Shown here in pieces: positions 4,230-12,596 of a stretch of DNA of 13,063 nt (position 1 is the first letter of the stretch; every line of letters starts with the position of its first letter). Both the position numbers and the translations under genes were made by a program. The notes below the pieces were generated by a model. It was given only the letters and a program-made list of their open reading frames with translations, was not told where the DNA came from and made no database searches. The DNA is from Anaerolineae bacterium (GTDB lineage: Bacteria > Chloroflexota > Anaerolineae > 4572-78 > J111), in contig JAGRCC010001013.1 in the NCBI GenBank assembly GCA_020433785.1, positions 1-13,063 of the forward strand, in the 5' to 3' direction.

Positions 4230-6779
4230 GTGCGCCATGCTAACCTTGAGATCCGGATTCTCGACCTTACCCCGGAAGGCTATCCGGTCGAGATCACGTT
4301 TGACGGCGAACAGAGATTCCCCCGTGGTTATCTCCAGCTGGATATCGTGCCCTGGATACCGAGCGCCTCCCCTATAACCGACGGTGAGCGGCTGTTCAAT
4401 CGGCTGCTGGCCGATGACCGGCTCAAGACGGCCTGGGCCGCAGCCCGGGGGCAAAGCCCTCGACGCCGCATTCGCTTGTGGATCGATGCCGCCGCGCCCG
4501 GACTGCATACTATTCCCTGGGAACTTTTGCGCGACGCCGGCCCGGGTCTCATGCCCCAAACCCTGGCCGCCGATATCGACACCCCGTTCTCACGTTATCT
4601 GGCCGATCCGCAGCGACCTGATACCTCCATCGTCGACCGGCCCATCAAACTCCTGGTGGCTCTCGCCAACCCGGCTAACCTGACCGATTATAATCTGCCC
4701 CCGCTCGATATCGAGACTGAGCGCCAGTTAATAATCCAGGCGGTTTCCGGTTTGGGCAACGATCAGCTCGGCATTAAATTTTTAAAGCCGCCGGTGACCC
4801 TATCGGCCCTGGAAGACGAGCTAAAGCACGGTTGTCATTTGCTGCATATTGTGGGACATGGCCGGTTTCATCCACAGCGAAAAGAGGCGGTTCTCTTTCT
4901 AGCCAACGATGATAATCAGGTTGAGCGGGTTAGCGCAGCCGAGTTAGCCGAACTGGTGGCCCGGCAGGCCGAGTCGCCGCGGCTGGTCTTTTTGGCCGCT
5001 TGCCAAACCGCCACCCGCAGCCCGGCTGAAGCCTTCCGTGGCTTTGCTCCCCGATTGATCGCCGCCGGGGTGCCGGCTGTCGTGGCCATGCAGGATATCG
5101 TGCCTATCGACGCTACCCGAGAATTTACCCGCACCTTCTATAGGCGGCTTCTCCATCACGGTCAGGTCGATCTGGCGGCTAACGAAGGCCGGTCGGCGCT
5201 GCTGGCCGGACGGGACGATAGCTGGGCGGTGCCGGTGCTCTACTCCAGGGTGCCGGATGGGGTTATTATGAAGCCGGCGCCCACGGTGTGGGAGAGGTTT
5301 CTTCAGTTCCCCATTGTCACCAGAATACTGGCGGTAGCTAGTGTGTTGGTTGGTGTGGTGTCGGTTATTGCTATGCTAGTGGGGTTATTTGTCGATATTC
5401 AGGCTTTTACCCCAACTCCAACCGCTACGGCTACCCCAATCCGGCCGATGTCAGACAAAGGGTTTTATATCGCTGTCGCCCAGTTTGCCCCAGGCAAGGG
5501 GGTGGTGCAAAGTCAGGCTTTTCAACGTGACAGCAAAGAATTGAGCGAATGGCTCTTCAATGCCGTCGAAAAAATAAACGAGAAATTGCCTTATTCGCTG
5601 CGCACAGACGAAGCCCGGGGGCCGGATCTAATCGGAATCGTCAATAGTGACAATTTGGCGGAGGTTATGAAAAAACATAACCCCACTATTCTGGTTTACG
5701 GGGTAATTAACGTCGGTCATGAGGGTTATGAAGTCCAGCCAGAATTCAGTATTGCAGAAGAGGGTTATCTTTATGCCCCTGAAATAACGGGGCCTAACCG
5801 CTTGGGCCAGCCTGTGCCTTTTGAGCTACCTTTGGGTGACCCCGGCACATTGTTTGGTCTTAACCAAAAACTAGATGCTCGCGTAGAAGCATTACAATAT
5901 CTTATCTTGGGGTTGGCTGAATTATACGCTCCTGACGACGCTGACCTGCTGAATAACTCAGCCTATGAGAAGTTTAAACGGGCTACCACCGTTGAGAATT
6001 GGCAGCCGGCAGAGGGGCAGGAGGTCGTTTATCTGTTGATGGGTGCGGCCAAATTGCGTGCTGCCACCGTTCCTAACACCACCCTAACGGATCGTGACAA
6101 GGCCTTAATTGACGCTTCGGACGCTTTCACTGAGGCTTATCGACTAAATCCGGATTATGCCCGCAGTTATCTGGGACTCGGAGGCGTCGCACTTGAACGG
6201 GCCAAGGTATTCAATTCTACAGGAAAACTCATTGGAATAGATTCAATTAAGCTGGCTGAGGCCAGCGATTGGTATTCAAACAGTCTAAGGGCTTTGGATA
6301 ATCCTGTACAAGCTTATGTATCAATTAAGGCAACCTATGGTCAGGGTCAAGTTCATCTGGCCGGCTATACAGCCCATTTACCCGGTTGGTCTGCGTCTGA
6401 GGCTCAAGACTTCTTTACTCAAATTACCAGGAAATATATTAATAAAAACCCGCCACCTGAGATAGCTTGGTTCGTCGGCAACGCTCACGGTAATTTGGCC
6501 TTGTTGGCCGAATCGGTAGAAAATTGGCAAGTAGTGCTAGATGAGTGCGATCTGGCTAACAAAATTTTCAAGTCACTAACAGACTCTTCCTCTGGCAGAC
6601 GAATAGCCTATTGCCACGATCAAATGGGACTCGCTTATGAAAAGTTGGGACAATTCGACAAGGCTTGCATAGCTTACAATAAAGCCATCCAAAAGGGTCG
6701 CGAGGTCGGACTTTCAGAAAATGAACTGGACCAATGGGAGATGTCACTTAATAGGTTAAATCAGAAAGGAGCATGCTAA
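4230..6779 (+). CDS. CHAT (caspase-like) protease fused to TM helix, sensor domain and TPR region
   Basis: With the GTG start at 4230 the protein has 849 residues. The start is chosen for GAAAGGA 9 nt upstream and because RHANLEIRILDLTPEGYPVE is the usual opening of CHAT proteins. A TTG at 4179 would add 17 residues but has no ribosome site. The CHAT domain (about 40-360) shows IPWELL, the catalytic His in LLHIVGHG (H210) and the catalytic Cys in FLAACQTA (C258), so the clan CD dyad is intact. One membrane helix (about 365-390) follows, then a TPTPTATATP linker and a FlgO/TolB-like domain (VAQFAPG about 412, ILVYGVI about 485). TPR-like segments at about 620-660 and 789-825 end the protein. 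The predicted topology puts the protease in the cytoplasm and the sensor outside. CHAT enzymes cleave partner proteins on activation. The substrate here is unknown; the neighbouring proteases are candidates. GC content falls from the CHAT half to the sensor half. Confidence 0.9.
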   Translation: MRHANLEIRILDLTPEGYPVEITFDGEQRFPRGYLQLDIVPWIPSASPITDGERLFNRLLADDRLKTAWAAARGQSPRRRIRLWIDAAAPGLHTIPWELLRDAGPGLMPQTLAADIDTPFSRYLADPQRPDTSIVDRPIKLLVALANPANLTDYNLPPLDIETERQLIIQAVSGLGNDQLGIKFLKPPVTLSALEDELKHGCHLLHIVGHGRFHPQRKEAVLFLANDDNQVERVSAAELAELVARQAESPRLVFLAACQTATRSPAEAFRGFAPRLIAAGVPAVVAMQDIVPIDATREFTRTFYRRLLHHGQVDLAANEGRSALLAGRDDSWAVPVLYSRVPDGVIMKPAPTVWERFLQFPIVTRILAVASVLVGVVSVIAMLVGLFVDIQAFTPTPTATATPIRPMSDKGFYIAVAQFAPGKGVVQSQAFQRDSKELSEWLFNAVEKINEKLPYSLRTDEARGPDLIGIVNSDNLAEVMKKHNPTILVYGVINVGHEGYEVQPEFSIAEEGYLYAPEITGPNRLGQPVPFELPLGDPGTLFGLNQKLDARVEALQYLILGLAELYAPDDADLLNNSAYEKFKRATTVENWQPAEGQEVVYLLMGAAKLRAATVPNTTLTDRDKALIDASDAFTEAYRLNPDYARSYLGLGGVALERAKVFNSTGKLIGIDSIKLAEASDWYSNSLRALDNPVQAYVSIKATYGQGQVHLAGYTAHLPGWSASEAQDFFTQITRKYINKNPPPEIAWFVGNAHGNLALLAESVENWQVVLDECDLANKIFKSLTDSSSGRRIAYCHDQMGLAYEKLGQFDKACIAYNKAIQKGREVGLSENELDQWEMSLNRLNQKGAC

Positions 6780-6780
6780 C

Positions 6781-8457
6781 TTGAACTCTGGCAGCAGCAG
6801 GCCAAAGGCTGGTCTATTAATCGTTTACTTGGTAATTATGATAATGGTCTTTTTCTGTGGCACAGGGATTGGCCTGTTGTTTTCAGGTTGGTGGGCTGAA
6901 ACATCCCGTCCGACCTCAGTAGCCTTTTTTACAGTTACGCCTGGTTCACCTCAAAGTACATTAATGGGAACAACATCTTCCAGCAGCGACCCGGCTGCCG
7001 ATGGATGCGCTCCACCACCGGCTGGTTGGATGGCCTACACGGTCCAGTCTGGTGATACATTGTCAGAATTTACCATACAGTTCCAGATAAGCGAGGGACG
7101 CCTCATGCGGGCAAACTGCCTGACCTCGCCTGACCTACAAGCTGGTCAACAGTTATACCTACCGCCACCGGCCACACCTCAGCCGTGCTTATCCACACCA
7201 CCGGCGGGGTGGGGACCCTACACGATTCAAAGCGGGGACACTTTATCGGCCCTGGCTGCAGAACGAAGTGTCACCGTCGATCATATAAAACAGATCAATT
7301 GCTTAAGCTCAGAGAATCTTGTACAAGGACAACTACTCCACATTCCCATCCTGCCGACACCCACACCGTGCCAAATCTCTCCCCCGGCGAGTTGGGAATC
7401 CTACGCAGTTCAGAGCGGTGATACACTATTTGGTATCGCTTCCGCTCGAGGAACAACTGTTGCCGAGGTAATGCGGGTCAACTGCTTGACTTCTGACTCT
7501 ATTCAAATTCACCAAACTACTCTATACTTGCCTCCGTTGCCTACGCCGACTCCTTCTCCCACCACACCCCCACCAACGCCGTTACCCCCCCCACCGCCAC
7601 CAGCTCCTCAATCTTTCCCAGGTTCAACTATTGGTCAGCCCCCGGGATTAGCTCCCCAGCCGCCTACGGTAGGGGTCATCGATAGTGTATTCGGCCGCCA
7701 GATTGGTTTGCTATCATTAGCCCTTGCATCTGGCTCACCCAACGCACCTGCTAATCCATGTGATAATAAGGAAAAACCTGCCACCGTAGCGCCAGGAGAT
7801 CCTTGGATTGACGCCCGTTCACTCCTTTCAGAACATCGCGTTGAATACGGTGAGCAAGTTTTCTTCTTTGCTTGTGATTTTACTAAACCAGCATTAACGC
7901 CAGAACCAGCATTTGAATTTACCGCTAAAACAATTTGGCGTGACCGTAAAGAGTACCCCACCAACATTCAATTTTACATACCTCCCTATGACTACGAAGG
8001 CGCAGGGTCCGCAGAAGGGGTTATTGTTTGGAGTGCAAGGTGCGATTTGGATGAAGGTGACTATACGCTTGTTGTAGAAGGCCAGCCAGCACAGTCAGCC
8101 GTGTATACCTTCACCTTAGAGGTGGCTAGTAGCCCACAGATATTGGTTGTGCCACCGGCTGCATCAGCAGGAAGTATTTTTGACATCTACTATTGTGGCT
8201 TTAAGGCTAGCGCGAACACCGAGATTAGTGTTGAGCTTTATTACCAAACAGCACGACGCCCTAAAGAACCAATTACAGAAAATAGAGCCATTTGGGGATA
8301 TCTAGCCAGTTGGAAAGTGCCTATCAATCCTAATGGCAAGGCAAAACAAACGCTCCCATCATCGATCGACGATCCTGGTGGCCGTTATTTATTCACTTAT
8401 GATTTTGACAATGATGGCATTCGAGATGGAGAAAAGTCAATGTGGCTTCTCCGCTAA
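6781..8457 (+). CDS. Membrane-anchored protein with three LysM domains
   Basis: The TTG start at 6781 follows the CHAT stop by 1 nt and has AAAGGAG 9 nt upstream, so the two are translationally close and co-transcribed. Residues about 10-38 are a hydrophobic signal-anchor. Three LysM domains follow (about 85-128, 147-189 and 208-251), each with Y.VQSGDTL or Y.IQSGDTL and a late NCL. Each is preceded by a Cys near PP(A)GW, giving one probable disulfide per repeat. LysM binds N-acetylglucosamine polymers such as peptidoglycan. A Pro-rich linker (about 254-285) leads to a 270-residue C-terminal region of beta-sandwich character with a few cysteines, which I do not recognise. The gene probably provides cell-envelope contact for the sensor proteins. 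It is 558 aa and complete. Confidence 0.85.
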   Translation: MNSGSSRPKAGLLIVYLVIMIMVFFCGTGIGLLFSGWWAETSRPTSVAFFTVTPGSPQSTLMGTTSSSSDPAADGCAPPPAGWMAYTVQSGDTLSEFTIQFQISEGRLMRANCLTSPDLQAGQQLYLPPPATPQPCLSTPPAGWGPYTIQSGDTLSALAAERSVTVDHIKQINCLSSENLVQGQLLHIPILPTPTPCQISPPASWESYAVQSGDTLFGIASARGTTVAEVMRVNCLTSDSIQIHQTTLYLPPLPTPTPSPTTPPPTPLPPPPPPAPQSFPGSTIGQPPGLAPQPPTVGVIDSVFGRQIGLLSLALASGSPNAPANPCDNKEKPATVAPGDPWIDARSLLSEHRVEYGEQVFFFACDFTKPALTPEPAFEFTAKTIWRDRKEYPTNIQFYIPPYDYEGAGSAEGVIVWSARCDLDEGDYTLVVEGQPAQSAVYTFTLEVASSPQILVVPPAASAGSIFDIYYCGFKASANTEISVELYYQTARRPKEPITENRAIWGYLASWKVPINPNGKAKQTLPSSIDDPGGRYLFTYDFDNDGIRDGEKSMWLLR

Positions 8458-8478
8458 ATTACGGAAGGAGTAACAAAA

Positions 8479-9846
8479 ATGGCAGTTGATGATCAAAGAA
8501 AAGAACAATTTTTGAACCAGCCGGACGATAATACTAGAAATTTGTATATCGGCCACATTGACCTGGTCAAAGGTAAAGTTAATGGGACGCTTGAGGCTAA
8601 TTTTGCCGGCGAAATCTTGCTCTATGGTCATCCCGAGGATGATATTTTTGTGGTCGAGCAACTACGGCGTCTAGCTCTCTATGGAAAACTACAAGAGCCT
8701 AATGACTTTCCAGAACTTGGTATAATTTCATTGGCAGGTCCTATCAGTAATACCCAACTGGTGCCAACTCTAGATGACCCTAAAAGCGGTACTGTATTCA
8801 TAGTACATTTGCAACTGCACTATGATGATCTGACGAAGCGCAGAAGAGCTATCAGATACAGCGGAGATGCTGTGTTTCCTAGAGTAGAAGTGTTATTAAC
8901 TAATTTAACCTGGAAACAAGAGGGCGTTCCTGACGAATCAAAAGTGCAGTTGATAGTTGGACTGCCTGCCAGCAACTTAGTTGGACAGGTAAATGGAGAA
9001 GGTCTCATACAATCAGTAACCTTTGATCCATTGTTACTTCCATTCCATTTGGCCGGCACTGGACCTTCAATTAGCAGAAAGCAGCATAATTCATTGGGAG
9101 GATGCCCTGACCCGATTGGAAAATGCGGTCCATGCAACAAAAAAATAACTACCCCAGTACGTCAGCTTCCTCTTAAATTTATCAATATCACCCAAAAAAC
9201 TGCAGAAGAATTGGAGGCGCTTTGCCAGACTCAGATCACTAATGCATGTCGGGTTTGGCGAGATAAAGCTGGCTTAGAGCTAGACATTGACCCCCAAATC
9301 GGAGGCGATGACATTGATGTCATGATTAAGGATAATTATCAGGGTATTCTCACCAGTACCCAGCAGTCAGATCTATATGATAGCGTCCCGCCTTCCGGTA
9401 ATCCTCCTGATTACGTGCCCATCTATTTAGTGACTGGAATGAGGGACTCTGACGGACAGAATGTTCAGGGCTTTACTCGGAATTGTGGTCAAGCCAGTGC
9501 TTTTTCTTTACTGCGGGTTGGTAGGAGTGGTCGTAATCCAATAGAGAACTCGTTACAAACAAATCCATTCCTATTAGCCCATGAAGTGGGGCACATTTTA
9601 GGTATTAGCCACCCCGGAGACTCAACCCCTGAGTATTTTCCTGACCAGCACGGGTTCGTGGATAGTCACCTGGGGGCGGCCGGTTCCGTAATGCAGATGC
9701 AAGATCCTAACGTAAACATAAATACATGTGAGAATTTTGAAATCTTTGACAAGTGGCCGGGCCCCACTACAATTAATATCTTTGTTCCCCTCAATGCCAT
9801 TTGTTTAGCAGATCCATCGCAAAATGATTGCTTCCGCCCTGATTGA
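8479..9846 (+). CDS. Metzincin-type zinc metalloprotease (455 aa)
   Basis: The catalytic motif AHEVGHILGISH gives HExxHxxGxxH with zinc ligands H368, H372 and H378 and general base E369. The Met-turn candidate is GSVMQM (M405), so the metzincin signature is complete. The region before it (ACRVWRDKAGLELDI, then VPIYLV) fits the upper subdomain of this fold. The first 230 residues have no family I recognise and end in a Cys cluster, C209, C216 and C219, that could hold a metal or a disulfide, or act as a latency element. No signal peptide or membrane helix is present, unusual for a metzincin, so export by the general pathway is unlikely. GGAAGGAG lies 8 nt before the ATG. The gene starts 21 nt after the LysM gene and is probably in the same operon. 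Confidence 0.85.
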   Translation: MAVDDQRKEQFLNQPDDNTRNLYIGHIDLVKGKVNGTLEANFAGEILLYGHPEDDIFVVEQLRRLALYGKLQEPNDFPELGIISLAGPISNTQLVPTLDDPKSGTVFIVHLQLHYDDLTKRRRAIRYSGDAVFPRVEVLLTNLTWKQEGVPDESKVQLIVGLPASNLVGQVNGEGLIQSVTFDPLLLPFHLAGTGPSISRKQHNSLGGCPDPIGKCGPCNKKITTPVRQLPLKFINITQKTAEELEALCQTQITNACRVWRDKAGLELDIDPQIGGDDIDVMIKDNYQGILTSTQQSDLYDSVPPSGNPPDYVPIYLVTGMRDSDGQNVQGFTRNCGQASAFSLLRVGRSGRNPIENSLQTNPFLLAHEVGHILGISHPGDSTPEYFPDQHGFVDSHLGAAGSVMQMQDPNVNINTCENFEIFDKWPGPTTINIFVPLNAICLADPSQNDCFRPD

Positions 9847-9964
9847 TAAGAGTCCCAGACAGACCGTGTTTAACCAACTTCTGGCATTGCTAATCCTAAC
9901 AACGGGTTTGGGGATACTCAAATTAAATGCAGCTTAGTTTTCAGCGTAAGGGGTAAAGCAAATC

Positions 9965-11404
9965 ATGTCCACACACCAACTCCACTTCAACGGCCTCAAC
10001 GGCGCCACCGGCGACTACCTCCTGCCGGCCATGACCCCCCGGCAGATCTCAGATATCGCGCGGGGCGAACCGCAGGATGCCGACCACTTGCGCGAACTTA
10101 AGTGGTGGTTTCAGCGGGTGAGCCAAGCCCATTTGGGGCCTAAAGAAGGGGTCGATCCTAAAAACCTGGCCGAAAGCGGGTGGGGCGTCATTTTTAGCCA
10201 TGACGCCGATCCTGCGGTTCGGGAGGCGTTGGGTGAACTGTTGGCGCACCGGCGGGCGCAGGCGGCGCAAAAGCAAGAGCATTACTATCAGGAGTACACC
10301 GGGGTCAAGGCCTACCGGCCGGACGAGTCAAAACCGAAATTCCTGGCTCGCCACGGCATCGGCCCCGGTCCGGCCGATCCGGATAAAGTGCCGTACTACC
10401 TGCTCATCGTGGGCAATCCGGAGGCCATTCCTTACCGCTTCCAATATCAGCTCGATGTGCAGTATGCCGTGGGGCGCATTCACTTCGATACCCCGGACGA
10501 GTATGCCAACTATGCCCGCAGTGTAGTCGAGGCCGAGACCAAGCCTGTGCCGCGGCCTCGACAGGCGGCTTTCTTCGGCGTCCGCAATCCCGACGACCGG
10601 GCGACCGGCCTGAGCGCCGAGCACCTGGTCAAGCCCCTGGCTGAAACCCTGGCCGATCACCACCCTGACTGGACAGTCCCGGCCCACTTGGCCGAGGCCG
10701 CGACCAAGGCGCGCCTGACCCAACTCTTGGGCGGCGATCAGACGCCGGCGCTGCTGTTTACCGCCAGCCACGGTATGGGCTTTCCCAACGGCGATCCGCG
10801 CCAACTGCCCCACCAGGGGGCGCTGCTGTGCCAGGACTGGCCCGGCCCTAACGCCTGGCGTCAGGCCATTCGCCCGGACCATTATTTCGCGGCCGATGAT
10901 GTCGGCGACGACGCTGATTTACTGGGTCTTTTGGCCTTTCATTTTGCCTGCTATGGGGCCGGCACACCCCGCTTGGACGACTTTGCCCACCAGGCCTTTC
11001 GGGAGCGGGTGGCTGTCGCCCCCCACGCTTTTGTCGCTCGCCTGCCGCAGCGGCTGCTGAGCCATCCCCACGGGGGTGCTCTGGCCGTGGTCGGTCACGT
11101 CGAACGGGCCTGGGGCTACTCTTTTTTATGGCCGCGAGCCGGGCGACAGTTGCAGGTCTTTGAAGCCGCCCTGGAGCGACTGCTAGACGGTCACCCCATC
11201 GGCTCGGCTATGGAATATTTCAACCAGCGTTACGCCGAACTTTCGTCTGACTTAAGCGTCGAATTAGAAGAGATCGACTATGGCAAAACGCCGGATGAGC
11301 TGGCTTTGTCGGGGATGTGGACGGCCAATAATGATGCTCGCAGCTACGTCATCATCGGCGACCCGGCGGTGAGGCTGATAGCGGCTGAGACAGGAGCCGG
11401 CTAA
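9965..11404 (+). CDS. C25 (gingipain)-like clan CD cysteine protease
   Basis: This is a 479-aa protein without a signal peptide. The segment [20 protein letters not shown] followed by VGRI and a later [10 protein letters not shown] matches the upper part of peptidase C25 domains. The dyad is H269 in FTASHGMGF and C329 in [12 protein letters not shown], spaced 60 residues apart as in caspase-fold enzymes. The end ([13 protein letters not shown]) is also typical of C25-like and CHAT-related domains. It is GC-rich and compositionally unlike the LysM and metzincin genes just upstream, which suggests a separate acquisition. The ATG at 9965 has AAGGGG about 11 nt upstream. A 118-nt gap separates it from the metzincin gene. 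It could be a target or a partner of the CHAT protease. Specificity is unknown. Confidence 0.8.
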   Translation: MSTHQLHFNGLNGATGDYLLPAMTPRQISDIARGEPQDADHLRELKWWFQRVSQAHLGPKEGVDPKNLAESGWGVIFSHDADPAVREALGELLAHRRAQAAQKQEHYYQEYTGVKAYRPDESKPKFLARHGIGPGPADPDKVPYYLLIVGNPEAIPYRFQYQLDVQYAVGRIHFDTPDEYANYARSVVEAETKPVPRPRQAAFFGVRNPDDRATGLSAEHLVKPLAETLADHHPDWTVPAHLAEAATKARLTQLLGGDQTPALLFTASHGMGFPNGDPRQLPHQGALLCQDWPGPNAWRQAIRPDHYFAADDVGDDADLLGLLAFHFACYGAGTPRLDDFAHQAFRERVAVAPHAFVARLPQRLLSHPHGGALAVVGHVERAWGYSFLWPRAGRQLQVFEAALERLLDGHPIGSAMEYFNQRYAELSSDLSVELEEIDYGKTPDELALSGMWTANNDARSYVIIGDPAVRLIAAETGAG

Positions 11405-11453
11405 GATTGAACGGTCGGCATAAAAATATATTTTTCGTTAGGTCTGGGCCAAG

Positions 11454-11798
11454 TTAATCTTCAACTTCGCCCATGATGAGGAAGGACAAGGCTCTGATTT
11501 CGGTGTTGCCGTTCGTGTTCCAATCGACGGTCAGATACTTGAGGTTGGGAGCCCCATCGGTGAAGTTGATAATCCCCAGGTCTTTGTCGCCGGGAGTGGC
11601 TTCATCACTCACGCGCACCTGGTGGATGGTGATCTTTTTCGTGGGCGGTTCCGTGAAAGCGCCTTGGCCGGTTTGGTTCAAATCAACGCCGTTAGCATCA
11701 CCCGCCACCATAAAGGGGTTAAAGAGGATGACCGCGTTGCCATTTATCTGAAAGCCTTGTTTCGGGATTAAAACGCCGGTTAAAATTTTGGTTGCCAT
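11454..11798 (-). CDS. Small conserved protein (114 aa), full-length paralog of the 1-199 gene
   Basis: The start at 11798 (MATKILTGVLIPKQGFQING) has AAAGGA 8 nt upstream and is identical in position to the paralog start. An ATG eight codons earlier lacks a ribosome site. The protein is 114 residues, mostly predicted beta-strand, with a conserved VAGDANGVDLNQTG stretch, TKKITIHQVRV, and an acidic end (GEVED). It has no cysteine, signal peptide or membrane helix. It is convergent with the C25-like gene, with stops 49 nt apart, and divergent from the XRE/QVG gene. Having two copies about 11 kb apart in the same orientation suggests a duplicated accessory protein belonging to this locus. I do not recognise the family. 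Confidence 0.8.
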   Translation of the reverse strand: MATKILTGVLIPKQGFQINGNAVILFNPFMVAGDANGVDLNQTGQGAFTEPPTKKITIHQVRVSDEATPGDKDLGIINFTDGAPNLKYLTVDWNTNGNTEIRALSFLIMGEVED

Positions 11799-11886
11799 TT
11801 TTGAAATCCTTTCATTGATCATGACTTCGGTTCAGACTTTGAAGATAACGGGTATATCAGAGCTAAAGACTTAGTATTGCTATTGG

Positions 11887-11979
11887 ATCGTGTCTACATC
11901 ATAAAACTTTTTCTGTTGATTTGGGTGATGGAATTGATCAATAGTGCCGATTGACCAGAGTAGCTAAAGATATTCTATT
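11887..11979 (+). promoter_or_regulatory. Operator and promoter region upstream of the XRE/QVG gene
   Basis: Positions 11887-11940 match 1717-1770 at 40 of 54 bases without gaps. TTGATCAAT (11934-11942) and ATTGACCA (11950-11957) then repeat the dyad halves with a longer spacer. TTGACC (11951-11956) with TCTATT (11974-11979) at 17 nt is a plausible promoter, giving a leader of about 78 nt. It probably answers to the same regulator as the promoter at 1717-1813. Confidence 0.5.
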
Positions 11980-12063
11980 AGTATCACCCTTATTGGGGCC
12001 TGCTTACCGCTTGCCCAGAACAATCCGACAATCTGTTGGTAAACATCATAGGAGCATAAAATT

Positions 12064-12387
12064 ATGGCTGATACCGAATTAAAAAAGAAATTTAAATATT
12101 ATCTAACCCGCAGTCATTATGACTCTCAGGAAGAATTGGCGGGGTTGTTAAATGTGGCTCCCAGCACACTGAGCAAGTGGCTTTCCGGTGCTAATCCCTG
12201 GGACACCGGACGGCTCAGCCGGGCCTGTGAGTTGTTGGAACTCAACGAGAACGAAACGCGAGAACTGTTTCAATTGGCTAATCTTACCGGAGAAAAAACG
12301 GAGTTAGGCGATGCGACTATAAACCAAACCGCCGGAGACAATGCCAAACAAGTTGGCCAGATTTTTGGCGATGTTACCTTCAACTGA
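12064..12387 (+). CDS. XRE-type HTH protein with C-terminal QVG motif (107 aa)
   Basis: Residues about 20-70 form an XRE-type helix-turn-helix (QEELAGLLNVAPSTLSKWLS, then RLSRACELLELNENE). After a short linker the last 22 residues (86-107) carry a glycine/asparagine-rich tail with core AKQVGQIFGD ending in VTFN. Nine of 21 aligned positions are identical to residues 6-26 of the TPR membrane protein (2106-3635). Such tails in Chloroflexota and other bacteria resemble amyloid-forming RHIM/PP-like motifs that mediate homotypic contacts; this assignment is by eye. The start has AGGAG 9 nt upstream. It could bind the dyads at 1773-1793 and 11935-11957 as an autoregulator. A long hairpin follows the stop. 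Confidence 0.8.
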   Translation: MADTELKKKFKYYLTRSHYDSQEELAGLLNVAPSTLSKWLSGANPWDTGRLSRACELLELNENETRELFQLANLTGEKTELGDATINQTAGDNAKQVGQIFGDVTFN

Positions 12388-12430
12388 CGTATCTATGCAG
12401 CAGGCATAGCCGAGACGACATATTTATAGC

Positions 12431-12488
12431 GGGGATGAGGGGATGAGGAGATTTTATCTAAAAAATCATCCCCGCATCCCCCCATCCC
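12431..12488. repeat. Long imperfect hairpin after the XRE/QVG gene
   Basis: GGGATG (12432-12437), GGGGATG (12439-12445), GG (12447-12448) and GAT (12450-12452) pair in register with ATC (12468-12470), CC (12472-12473), CATCCCC (12475-12481) and CATCCC (12483-12488), with single mismatches between blocks. The stem therefore has about 18 pairs over 21 positions. The left arm is a GGGGATGA repeat. It starts 44 nt after the stop at 12387 and may stop transcription, but no T-run follows, so a dispersed repeat element is an alternative. Confidence 0.5.
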
Positions 12489-12548
12489 GGCCAAAAATGG
12501 ATGGTTTGGCCGACCTGCTGAATGGTTACCAACTGACGATATATACTG

Positions 12549-12576
12549 TAAAGAAAATGTCATTCGCCGCCGATAA
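12549..12576 (+). promoter_or_regulatory. Sigma-28/sigma-D-type (flagellar) promoter
   Basis: TAAA (12549-12552, continuing G as TAAAG) is followed after 16 nt by GCCGATAA (12569-12576), the full -10 consensus of FliA/SigD promoters. The spacing is at the long end of the range known for SigD. Initiation would fall about 7 nt downstream, leaving a short leader that still includes GGAGG (12586-12590) before the ATG at 12597. The downstream gene is of the YjfB family, whose Bacillus member belongs to the motility regulon, which fits. Confidence 0.65.
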
Positions 12577-12596
12577 TAGAACTACGGAGGTAACTT

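Noticed and set aside
10328..10882. 184-codon open frame antisense to the C25-like gene
   Set aside because: It overlaps a gene with clear catalytic motifs, has no ribosome site, and its openness is explained by the GC-rich codon pattern of the sense strand.
11422..11435. 14-bp palindrome AAAAATATATTTTT between the convergent C25-like and small-protein genes
   Set aside because: It has no GC pairs, so it would not form a stable terminator hairpin. It was left uncalled.
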